Assembly: GCA_947305775.1 (NCBI GenBank)
Contig: CAMZEN010000022.1
Coordinates: 1 to 40,743 of the forward strand
Origin: an uncultured Verrucomicrobiota bacterium
GTDB lineage: Bacteria; Verrucomicrobiota; Kiritimatiellia; RFP12; UBA1067
Direction of reading: 5' to 3'
DNA length: 40,743 nt
Shown: positions 30,758-38,347 of the stretch, one piece after another
How the letters are laid out: every line of letters begins with the position of its first letter
How positions within the stretch are numbered: the first letter of the stretch is position 1
Program-made: the position numbers and the translations under genes
The notes under the pieces: generated by a model
What the model was told of the DNA's origin: nothing
What the model saw: the letters and a program-made list of their open reading frames with translations, nothing else
Databases searched by the model: none

Positions 30758-33526
30758 ATGGGTGGAATAAACTCTTTGAGCGGGCTCAACAACATGAGCG
30801 TGGACTATCGGCCCACGGTTGAGCTTATTATGACGAAAAAGGACAAATCCAATGGGTTGCTGCCGGAAGGTGACGTTGCCCCCCAGAACGTGCCGCAGCC
30901 CCCAAGGGCCGAGGCCAAGAGCGTCGTCCAGCAGCTGGACGTGTTGCTATTGAACGCGGCGGGCAAGTCCGTCTCCGCAGACATCGTGAAGAACGTCAAT
31001 ACAATCGGCACGTCGCTCATCGCAAAGGGCTTGCTGACCCAAAAGCAACTTTCCAAGCTCGAAAGCCTCGCCGAGACCGCGGCGGACAAGCTCAAGGCGC
31101 TCGACAAGTTCTCTGGACGGGAACTCGCCGAGGCGCTTATGAAGGACAAGAAAACAGGCGAAACCGTCTGGAGCAAGGGCTTTTTCTTCTTGAATTCCAC
31201 CGCCAAGGCGGTGAAGTCGGCGATCGAGGCGCAGCAGACGCTTTCGATGGAGCTCGGCAAGTTCAACGAGCGCCTCGCCCAAGCCCCAAAAGACCTGGTT
31301 GACGCCAAATTGCAGGATCAGTTCACGGAACTGCAGTTCCAGTGCGACAGGCGCGCGTCGGAGATCGACTCCATCGTGTTCAGGATGTACGACCTCACCC
31401 AGCAGGATGCCGTGAAGAGGGGCATCAATGACCCGAAGATCACGACGCTGCTCGACGCGACGTTCAATGAGCTCATGCCGCGCGAGGCGATCATGATGCA
31501 CGGCACGAAAGAGGCGTTCGAGAAGCTGGACGAGAACATCACAAGGCAGATGCGCCCGCTTATCGAGAAGCTGGACGCCTTCACGGCAGACGGCTCCAAA
31601 GTGCTGAGCCACGAGGATATCTTGAGCCTCAAGCGCGACATGGCGACGATGAAGAACGCCATCGCCAATGTGCGCGAGAACGGCATCGAGATCACGCACA
31701 TTGGCAATGACGGCAAGCCTTCGCACGTCACGCGCACCAGAGTCGACAAGTCACTCCTCGATGCGATGGAGAAGGTTCTTGACGCCGCCGCGGCGCGGAT
31801 CGACGACGCGAAGAACGCCTCTGCGATGCGGGCGCGCGAGACGTTCCTGCAAGAGGTCAAGGCGAGCCTTTACCCCGAGGATGCGCCCGGCGGCGACAAG
31901 GTGGTTCAGGAGAACACCTCCAACTATCCCATCATACATGAGTTCAAGTTGGCGCGGAACGAATTCATCAGGATTCTTCGTGATCGCGCGGCCGGCACGC
32001 TGAATAGCAATCAATTCAACACCAAGATCGACGCGTGCATCGCCAAGTTCATGAAGCCTGAATTCGAAAACCTCGAATCCACGCTGACGACGCTGGGCTA
32101 CGCGCCGTCCGTCGCGAGGAGCGTCGCCAAGGCGGTGGGAGGGCTTACCATCATCAAGGGGCAGTTCAAGGAGCTGATGAAGTCGACCAAACAGATGAAG
32201 GAAGACAAGGGCGACCTCGGGATCACGACGAGCGACGTGCGCCGGATAATGCTTGGCGAGGTTGGGCTTTCCAGCGTTGTCGAGGCGAAGGCGCGCGGGT
32301 TCAAGCCCGGCGACGTCAACCCCGCCGCGGATGAGTCGAACGTCGTAAGCTCCAAGCCCCTGGGCGCAGGCAGCGCGGGAAAGACATACCTCGTGAAGAT
32401 GAAGTCCGGAGAGGAATTCGTGTTCAAGCCCGAGCTAGAAAGCCGCCTCGGCCTTTCCGAACTGTCGCTCGGCGGCACCGCCTACGTCGGCAAGCAGATG
32501 ACTGCGAACCTGAACCTCGCCACGCAGGACACCGCGGAGACGTTCGGCTGCAAGGACCTGGTCGTCAAGTATTCCGTCGGCAGCCACAACGGACAGTTCG
32601 GCGTTTTCATGGAAAAGGCCAAGGGCTGCGAAGGCAGCGGCTTCGCGTACATGAACGGCACTGGCGGCGACGACGGCATCATGCCCATGGACTTGGGCGA
32701 TAAGATCACGGACGACGCGGAGCGGAGGAAAATAAAGGGCACGGTCGCCCAGAAGCTCAACAAGCTGATGTGGCTCGACCTCATCACCGGACAGGGCGAC
32801 CGCCACTGGAACAACTATTTCGTCCACATCCACAAGGATACCCACGAGGTGACGGTCAAGGGCATCGACAACGACGCGGCGTTCGGCTCGCGGCAGGTCG
32901 GCCTCCGGAAATACGCCCTCGAAAAGAGCAGGGCCGAGGATTTCGACGCGGAGCTGAAGGATGTCTGCAGGAAGTTGTTCGGCAGGGGCTGGGAACGTGA
33001 ATACGAACGCGTGTCGAACGATCCCTCTCTCGTGCGGAACGCCGACGGCACCATGACGGTCAACCTTGTGGAGGCGAAGACGCCGGAAATCAAGATGGCG
33101 GCCATCCCCGTTCTCGGCCTGCAGAGCACCGCGCTTCCGGAGGAGATCGACGAGGATTTCTACAACAAGCTGATGGAGATGGACAAGTTCCCCGCCAAGA
33201 AGCAGGACTACCTCAACTCCCTCGCGCCCAGAATCTCGAAGGAAGCGCTGACGGCTACGGAATCGCGCCTGAACGAGGCCATCGAACACGCCAAGAAGCT
33301 CAAAGAAGCCGGGAAGGTTTACGGGACCAATCAGTGGCAGGACAAGACTAACCTCTTCATGATGACCGGTGTCGCTCCGAGCGTCGAGATCGAGAAGTCC
33401 GACGGCACCACGATCACGGCCGATCCCAACCTCCAGCACGTGCGCGACTTCAGGACGCGGGAATGCCCGTCGCTCTACAAGCGCGAAAATTTCGATAATA
33501 TGTTCATCACGTTCTCCGAAATCTGA
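30758..33526 (+). CDS. Large kinase-like protein, candidate type III secretion effector
   Basis: A 922-residue protein. The first 25 residues (MGGINSLSGLNNMSVDYRPT) are rich in Ser, Asn and Gly and lack a Sec signal, as type III signals do. Residues about 50-520 are helical and charged. From about 530 a kinase-like core begins: Gly-rich loop LGAGSAGKTY (535-544), Lys557 in FVFKPE, then GQGDRHWNN with Asp681, His683 and Asn686, and the metal motif GIDNDAAF (Asp704/Asp706). This order (K, DRHxxN, DND/DFG-like) fits the PI3/4-kinase and HipA-like fold rather than Ser/Thr kinases. The last 180 residues are helical. It is predicted to phosphorylate a lipid or protein, perhaps in a host. It stands behind an ECF-type promoter and before a small acidic gene. 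GC content is core-like. Confidence 0.65.
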   Translation: MGGINSLSGLNNMSVDYRPTVELIMTKKDKSNGLLPEGDVAPQNVPQPPRAEAKSVVQQLDVLLLNAAGKSVSADIVKNVNTIGTSLIAKGLLTQKQLSKLESLAETAADKLKALDKFSGRELAEALMKDKKTGETVWSKGFFFLNSTAKAVKSAIEAQQTLSMELGKFNERLAQAPKDLVDAKLQDQFTELQFQCDRRASEIDSIVFRMYDLTQQDAVKRGINDPKITTLLDATFNELMPREAIMMHGTKEAFEKLDENITRQMRPLIEKLDAFTADGSKVLSHEDILSLKRDMATMKNAIANVRENGIEITHIGNDGKPSHVTRTRVDKSLLDAMEKVLDAAAARIDDAKNASAMRARETFLQEVKASLYPEDAPGGDKVVQENTSNYPIIHEFKLARNEFIRILRDRAAGTLNSNQFNTKIDACIAKFMKPEFENLESTLTTLGYAPSVARSVAKAVGGLTIIKGQFKELMKSTKQMKEDKGDLGITTSDVRRIMLGEVGLSSVVEAKARGFKPGDVNPAADESNVVSSKPLGAGSAGKTYLVKMKSGEEFVFKPELESRLGLSELSLGGTAYVGKQMTANLNLATQDTAETFGCKDLVVKYSVGSHNGQFGVFMEKAKGCEGSGFAYMNGTGGDDGIMPMDLGDKITDDAERRKIKGTVAQKLNKLMWLDLITGQGDRHWNNYFVHIHKDTHEVTVKGIDNDAAFGSRQVGLRKYALEKSRAEDFDAELKDVCRKLFGRGWEREYERVSNDPSLVRNADGTMTVNLVEAKTPEIKMAAIPVLGLQSTALPEEIDEDFYNKLMEMDKFPAKKQDYLNSLAPRISKEALTATESRLNEAIEHAKKLKEAGKVYGTNQWQDKTNLFMMTGVAPSVEIEKSDGTTITADPNLQHVRDFRTRECPSLYKRENFDNMFITFSEI

Positions 33527-33613
33527 CGGGGGCATGATTGTAGGAGGCAACAACATCATATGATCGTCGCGGACTTCAAGATTTCGCAGGAAGTCAACTA
33601 GTAGGAGGAACTC

Positions 33614-34075
33614 ATGGACAACAACGAGAAAGACATGGAGGCAAAGCGCGCGGAGGCGGTCGAGGAACTGCGTGCCGCTTTCGCCGAGATCGAATCCGGC
33701 GAGGGACTGACGCGCCTTGTCGGCGGGCACGGCATCCAGAGCCGCGTGTTCGAGTTCGCGTGGAGCGAACCCGCGCTCGAGATATCGTTCCGCATACCAT
33801 ATGCCCGCGTCCTTTCGAGCGAGGAATCGCAGAAGGATGACGACGAGGAGATCGGCGCGGCGATAAGGATGGCCATACTGTTGCTGACGACGGCGGGGCG
33901 AATCAGCTCGGTGTCGCGCATATCGGTCTCGTGCGACGACCACGGCACGGCATATGAGGTTTACTCCGCCGACGGGGAGCTTGAGGATTCCGGCACAGCC
34001 TGGTCGCTGCTCGTCAAACGCTTCGAGGTCGAACTTGGGAGTGTGGCGGAGCCGCTTTCCATAATATGGCCGTGA
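33614..34075 (+). CDS. Small acidic protein, possible effector chaperone
   Basis: A 153-residue soluble, acidic protein with an AGGAGG ribosome site. The N-terminal helix (NNEKDMEAKRAEAVEELRAAFAEIESGEG) is followed by alternating strands (VFEFAWSEPALEISFRIPYARVL; ISSVSRISVSCDDHGTAYEVYSADGELE) and a C-terminal helix and strand. Size, acidity and its place directly behind a large effector-like gene fit a class I type III chaperone, but I do not recognise a family motif. The 87-nt gap before it contains a 13-codon ORF (ATG 33560) with its own AGGAGG, possibly involved in coupling. Confidence 0.55.
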   Translation: MDNNEKDMEAKRAEAVEELRAAFAEIESGEGLTRLVGGHGIQSRVFEFAWSEPALEISFRIPYARVLSSEESQKDDDEEIGAAIRMAILLLTTAGRISSVSRISVSCDDHGTAYEVYSADGELEDSGTAWSLLVKRFEVELGSVAEPLSIIWP

Positions 34076-34093
34076 GGGGCGCGGCGGATTTCA

Positions 34094-34123
34094 TGTAACC
34101 TTTTACCGGCTGACGTGTAGACA
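34094..34123 (+). promoter_or_regulatory. ECF-type promoter site 3
   Basis: TGTAACC (34094-34100), 14 nt beginning TTTTA, GTGTAGACA (34115-34123). It is the third full match to the motif, directly upstream of the broken chaperone-like ORF. Confidence 0.55.
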
Positions 34124-34174
34124 AGCCAGCAGGGGAAAAGTTATCTGCCTGTTTAGTGCCATAATCGCTTTGTT

Positions 34175-34414
34175 ATGGCAAATCTAGCAACCACTAAACC
34201 GCAGGCATGGAAGCTTTAAAGGGGAAGATTCCCACTTGAGGGGAAGCTAGGGAAACCGGAGCGTCTGGAAAAGCTCTATCAGGCGTTGCTGGACGCAGGC
34301 CACAACTTCGCGGGGGCGGGCGGCGGCGTCCTAGCGCGAAATCCCGGCGACGGGCACATCTGGCTGCAGTCGCGCGAGCCGTTTGCCTTGTGGAAAGCGA
34401 AAGCAAGGATTTAA
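34175..34414 (+). pseudogene. Broken small ORF resembling a CesT-type type III chaperone
   Basis: A frame from ATG 34175 to TAA 34412-34414 is 79 codons long and is interrupted by an in-frame TAA at codon 15 (34217-34219). The part after it includes RLEKLYQALLDAGHNFAGAG, then GGVLARNPGDGHIWLQSREPFAL. This resembles the CesT family pattern of a helix LY.ALLeAN followed by a glycine-rich turn and the strands V.L..r.pL. Whether the first 14 codons belong to it is unclear. It stands behind ECF-type site 3. It is probably a decayed chaperone gene. The remaining bases up to the tRNA-Cys promoter show only a short direct repeat (CGCAGGGCTTA). Confidence 0.4.
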
Positions 34415-34514
34415 TCTCCTAGTCGCTCGGTGGGAACAAGTCCGCAGGGCTTAGTGTAGATTGTGTGGGAATGCCCCCCCGCAGGGCTTATTTGCGCTCG
34501 CCATATTTTGGTGG

Positions 34515-34544
34515 TTGACAGGTCGAAGGAATAAATGATATACT
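34515..34544 (+). promoter_or_regulatory. Sigma-70-type promoter of tRNA-Cys
   Basis: TTGACA (34515-34520), 18-nt spacer, TATACT (34539-34544) preceded by TGA. The predicted transcription start is about 9 nt before the tRNA. Confidence 0.75.
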
Positions 34545-34559
34545 TTCAACCACTTGACC

Positions 34560-34633
34560 GGTGGGATGGCCGAGCGGTTAGGTCGCGGACTGCAAATCCG
34601 CTTACAGCGGTTCAACTCCGCTTCCCACCTCCA
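34560..34633 (+). tRNA. tRNA-Cys (GCA)
   Basis: Acceptor GGTGGGA (34560-34566) pairs with TCCCACC (34623-34629), followed by a T discriminator and an encoded CCA. The anticodon arm is GCGGA-CTGCAAA-TCCGC, so the anticodon is GCA. The 3' end shares CACCTCCA with the tmRNA-like repeat ends. The next gene starts 8 nt later. Confidence 0.95.
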
Positions 34634-34641
34634 TTAAAGCG

Positions 34642-35199
34642 ATGATTACTTTTTGGGGATTGATTCTAGGTCTGACGATCCTCGCCTTTGGCGGGGCTGT
34701 GTTCCGTTCAACCGAAAAGACATCGCAGTTCATCGAGTGGTTCAAATCTTCCCGCGCCGTTGCTCTTGCGCTCACTGTCTTTGCCTGGTTCTGGACCGCA
34801 TACGAGTGCCACACCATTGGCATAGATGTGTTTGATATGATCCTGAAGCGCTTCCCCGGCCAGCTTTGGATAATGGCTGCGGTTCTCAGCTGGCTTACGT
34901 TCATATGGATGCCCGCTAACCTGCCGGTGCGTGCGCTTACCGGAATTTTGATGCTCATCCCGGCGGAGCTCTTCAAGGCGACGCGCCCGGTGCTGCCCGA
35001 CAGCGGCTTTGCCGCGGTTCATATCTTGGTCATTACGGCTTACATCGGTGCGGTGATCGGAATGTACGGAATGTTCTATCCGTGGCGTCTCGAGAAGGGC
35101 ATGCGTTGGTTTCAGGATAGCCCCATTAGGTTTAAGGTGCTTGGCGCTTTGTGCGTCGCATGGGGCGCGGCACTTGTCGTAACGGGGTTTTTCGCATGA
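34642..35199 (+). CDS. Unknown inner-membrane protein
   Basis: A 185-residue protein with about six hydrophobic segments (residues 3-20, 38-56, 76-91, 97-110, 128-148 and 165-183). No family is recognised. The TFIWMPANLPVRALTGILMLIPAELFKATRP segment and the final WGAALVVTGFF are its most distinctive parts. The stop overlaps the start of the Na/Pi cotransporter gene by 4 nt (ATGA), so it is co-translated and may assist that transporter. It begins 8 nt after the tRNA-Cys gene and may be read from the tRNA promoter. Confidence 0.7.
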   Translation: MITFWGLILGLTILAFGGAVFRSTEKTSQFIEWFKSSRAVALALTVFAWFWTAYECHTIGIDVFDMILKRFPGQLWIMAAVLSWLTFIWMPANLPVRALTGILMLIPAELFKATRPVLPDSGFAAVHILVITAYIGAVIGMYGMFYPWRLEKGMRWFQDSPIRFKVLGALCVAWGAALVVTGFFA

Positions 35200-36890
35200 A
35201 AGATCTTCTGCTCATTCTGATTACGGTATTCGGCGGTCTTGGCCTTTTCCTTCTCGGAATGAAGCATCTTTCCGAAGGTTTGCAGGCCACCGCCGGCGGC
35301 GGGCTCAGAAAGTTCATGGCCCATGCAACGAGCCATAGGCTTGTTGGCGTAGGCGCGGGCATAGTTTCGACGATGATCGTGCAGTCGTCGTCCATAATAA
35401 CCGTCATGCTCGTGGGGTTCGTGTCCACGGCGCTCCTTACTCTCCCCCAGGCGATCAATGTGCTTATCGGCGCCAACATTGGCACCACTGCGACGGTGTG
35501 GATAATCGCATATGCGCCCGATCCGCAGCTTGTCGGCTTTGTGGGCGTTGCCCTTGGCGGTACGCTCTACTTCTTCATGCGCGGCGAAAGGGTGCACAAC
35601 CTGGGCCTGACGGTCATCGGCCTTGGCCTTGTGTTCCTCGGCCTGTACTTCATGTCGAAGGGCGTAATGCCTATCCGCGAAAACCCCGACATAGCCAGAT
35701 ATTTCACCAAGATGGACGGCTCCACGGTGTTCGGTTGCGCCAAGGTTGCCCTTGCCGCGATGCTCCTCACCGCGGTCATACAGTCCTCTGCGGCGACAGT
35801 CGCCATCGCGATGACCCTTGCGGCGCAGCAGCTGATAACTTATGAAGTCGCGATAGCGGTGCTTTTCGGCGCCAATGTCGGCACTACGGCGACCGGCTGG
35901 ATTGCGGCGATAGGCGGCGCGGCAGACGCCAGGCGCACTGCTCTTGCCCATACTCTTTCGAATCTCATAGGCTCGATTGTGCTTCTTCCGTTCATTTCGC
36001 TTTTCGTCAAGTTCGGCCAGACGGCCTTCCCGAATTGGAACGTCGCCGAGACGGTGATGGTCAGCGGGCATCCAACTGCGGTTTTGACGCACATCATGGC
36101 TCCGATTGCGGTTACTGATACACTTTTCGCCGTTTGCAGGGGTCTTTTGCTGTTCCCATTCGTAAAGCGCTTTGCGCGCATCATCGAATTGATCGTCAAG
36201 CAGCCTGAGAACGAGAAGCCCCACCTTTCCGCCCTTAAGTTCGGTGCGAAGCTTTCGCCTGTCATCGCCTGCGACCAGGCTATGCTCGAGGTGAACTTCA
36301 TGAAGAACAGCAACCTCGAGCTTCTGGACTGCGTCGGCAAGGTGCTTGCGGGCACAAGCGACGAGGCGGTCGAGAATCACATCGTCCATCGTGAGGACAT
36401 CCTGGACAACGTCCAGCGCGAGATAACGGAGTTCCTCGGCAGCATAATGACGAAGCGCCTTGGTTTTGACGTTGCCGAGCGTGCGAGAAGGCTGCTTCGA
36501 CTTACGGACGAACTGGAGTCGATATCCGACGAGGCGGCTACGGTCCTGAAGGTGGTCAAGCGCCTGAGGTCGCACAAGCAGTTCATGTCGGATGCTTCAT
36601 CTCACCTGCTGTTGAACGTCCACGAACGGGTGACGGAGTTCGCGTTGAAGGTCACGCCCTGGATACGCTCGCCTCGTCCTGTGATAGACATAGAGGCGGT
36701 TCAGATGGAGTCCCGCGCCATACACGACTTCATTCGCACCAGCCGCAAGGCCCAGATCGGGCGCGTCGGACCGGAGGACCCCGGCTCGTCCGTGCGGGTT
36801 CTTGGCGAGCTTGACATAATAAACGCCTACGAGCGCATCCGCGCCTACTATCTCAATATAGCAGAGACTCTGGCCGGCGGAAAGCGCTGA
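35196..36890 (+). CDS. Na+/phosphate cotransporter family protein with PhoU-like domain
   Basis: A 564-residue protein of the NptA/YjbB type. The N-terminal half has two inverted Na/Pi repeats with QSSS motifs: VQSSSIITV around residues 62-70, and IQSSAATVA in the second. Each is followed by a GANIGTT or GANVGTT loop. About nine membrane helices end near residue 330. The C-terminal 200 residues are soluble, helical and PhoU-like (DEAVENHIVHREDILDNVQREITEFL). It moves phosphate across the inner membrane; in YjbB-like proteins this is export. The ATG at 35196 overlaps the preceding stop and places the first membrane helix directly at the N-terminus. Confidence 0.92.
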   Translation: MKDLLLILITVFGGLGLFLLGMKHLSEGLQATAGGGLRKFMAHATSHRLVGVGAGIVSTMIVQSSSIITVMLVGFVSTALLTLPQAINVLIGANIGTTATVWIIAYAPDPQLVGFVGVALGGTLYFFMRGERVHNLGLTVIGLGLVFLGLYFMSKGVMPIRENPDIARYFTKMDGSTVFGCAKVALAAMLLTAVIQSSAATVAIAMTLAAQQLITYEVAIAVLFGANVGTTATGWIAAIGGAADARRTALAHTLSNLIGSIVLLPFISLFVKFGQTAFPNWNVAETVMVSGHPTAVLTHIMAPIAVTDTLFAVCRGLLLFPFVKRFARIIELIVKQPENEKPHLSALKFGAKLSPVIACDQAMLEVNFMKNSNLELLDCVGKVLAGTSDEAVENHIVHREDILDNVQREITEFLGSIMTKRLGFDVAERARRLLRLTDELESISDEAATVLKVVKRLRSHKQFMSDASSHLLLNVHERVTEFALKVTPWIRSPRPVIDIEAVQMESRAIHDFIRTSRKAQIGRVGPEDPGSSVRVLGELDIINAYERIRAYYLNIAETLAGGKR

Positions 36891-36908
36891 TTCTTTTTCT
36901 GCCCCCAG

Positions 36909-36938
36909 TTGACAGCGGGCAGGGGTTTTTGGTATATT
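36909..36938 (+). promoter_or_regulatory. Promoter of nusA-infB
   Basis: TTGACA (36909-36914), 18-nt spacer, TATATT (36933-36938) with TGG before it. The leader to the nusA ATG is about 70 nt and carries AAGGAGCG just before the start. Confidence 0.65.
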
Positions 36939-37015
36939 AACCACGATTTTCGGCGATCTAGGTGGGTCGACCGATGGTTCTTTTATTGATTTTTGACAAG
37001 AAGGAGCGAAAAGAG

Positions 37016-38335
37016 ATGGCGATGAACAACCAGTTGCTGGCGGTTGTCCAGCACATTGAGAGCGAGCGCGGAGTAAGCCGCGAGATCGTCGTTACGGCGA
37101 TTGAACAGGCAATACAGCAGGCTGCGCGGCGCAATCAAGATGTCACCACTGACTTGAAGGTTGTCATCGATCGCAAAGATCTTTCGCTTCACGTATATGA
37201 CACTCTTGTGGCATCCGACGAGGAGGTTGGCCCTGGCTTCATATCCCTCGCGCGCGCCCAGCGCTTCAACCACGGCAACCCGGTCGCTGAAGGCGACACG
37301 ATTCGCGTGGAGATGCCGGCTTCCCGTCTCGGCCGAATCGCCGCGCAGACCTCTCGCCAGATGATAATGCAGAAGATTCGCGAGGCCGAGCGCACAAATA
37401 CGTTCTCCGAGTACAAGGACCGCATCGGCGACATCGTGAGCGGTACGGTATCCGCCGTCTCGCATCGCGACACCTATGTCACCGTCGGCAAGACCGAAAT
37501 GTTCCTTCCGAGCCGCGAGCGCATACCCACCGAAGACTATCAGGTTGGCGACCCCATCCGTGCGCTCATTCTCAGGGTCGATCCCGAGGCGAAGGGGCCA
37601 AGCGTCATTTTGAGCCGCGCCAGCGGCAAGTTCCTCGAGGCCCTGTTCAGGCTTGAGGTTTCTGAGATATCCGATGGCGTCGTCGAGATCATGGGCGTTG
37701 CGCGCGATCCCGGCTACAGGGCCAAGCTCGCGGTTAGGTCCGCCAACGAGAACGTCGATCCTGTCGGCGCATGCGTCGGGCAGCGCGGCAGTCGCGTGAG
37801 GACGATCGTCAGCGAGCTTTCCGGCGAGAAGATAGACATCGTCCGCTGGAACGAGGACATCCGCCAGTATGTCGCGGGTGCGCTCGCGCCGGCCAAGCTC
37901 GAGTCCATCGAGGTCGATCCGCATCAGCCAAGCACGGTGCACGTCGTCGCCGCGGCAGACCAGTATTCGCTCGCCATCGGCAAGCGCGGACAGAACGTGC
38001 GGCTCACCACCAAGCTTACGGGCTGGCACGTCGAGGTCAAGAAGTCCATGGCTACGGCCAGCTTCGAGGACCAGAAGGCCGAGGCGATCAAGGAACTCGC
38101 CGAGACGTTCAGCGTTTCCACGGCCGTTGCGACCCAGATGGCCGATGCGGGCTACCTTTCGGTGGAAGGCATCGTCGAGGAGGACGAGGCGAGCTTCATT
38201 GCGGCGACTGGTCTGGACGAAGTCACCGCGAAGGGCGTTTATGCGGCGGCCAAGGCGGTTGCCGAACTGACCGGCGCCGGTAGCCACGGCGACGGTGATG
38301 GATCTGCCGAGGAAGCTGAAGAGGACGCCGAGTAA
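37016..38335 (+). CDS. nusA: Transcription termination/antitermination factor NusA
   Basis: Binds RNA polymerase and nascent RNA and controls pausing, termination and antitermination. It has 439 residues. The N-terminal polymerase-binding domain (about 1-120: LLAVVQHIESERGVSREIVVTAIEQA) is followed by an S1 domain (about 130-200: GDIVSGTVSAVSHRDTYVTVG), KH1 (VGACVGQRGSRVRTIVSELSGEKIDIV) and KH2 (SLAIGKRGQNVRLTTKLTGW), and then one helix-hairpin-helix-type region (about 365-420). The ATG at 37016 has a good ribosome site; the longer frame upstream does not match the family. The usual rimP gene is not upstream. infB follows after 12 nt. Confidence 0.96.
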   Translation: MAMNNQLLAVVQHIESERGVSREIVVTAIEQAIQQAARRNQDVTTDLKVVIDRKDLSLHVYDTLVASDEEVGPGFISLARAQRFNHGNPVAEGDTIRVEMPASRLGRIAAQTSRQMIMQKIREAERTNTFSEYKDRIGDIVSGTVSAVSHRDTYVTVGKTEMFLPSRERIPTEDYQVGDPIRALILRVDPEAKGPSVILSRASGKFLEALFRLEVSEISDGVVEIMGVARDPGYRAKLAVRSANENVDPVGACVGQRGSRVRTIVSELSGEKIDIVRWNEDIRQYVAGALAPAKLESIEVDPHQPSTVHVVAAADQYSLAIGKRGQNVRLTTKLTGWHVEVKKSMATASFEDQKAEAIKELAETFSVSTAVATQMADAGYLSVEGIVEEDEASFIAATGLDEVTAKGVYAAAKAVAELTGAGSHGDGDGSAEEAEEDAE

Positions 38336-38347
38336 GGGGCCTGTGAC

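Noticed and set aside
33534..33601. Short ORFs of 9 and 13 codons between the kinase-like gene and the acidic gene
   Set aside because: They have ribosome-site-like sequences but no supported function; noted only under the downstream gene.
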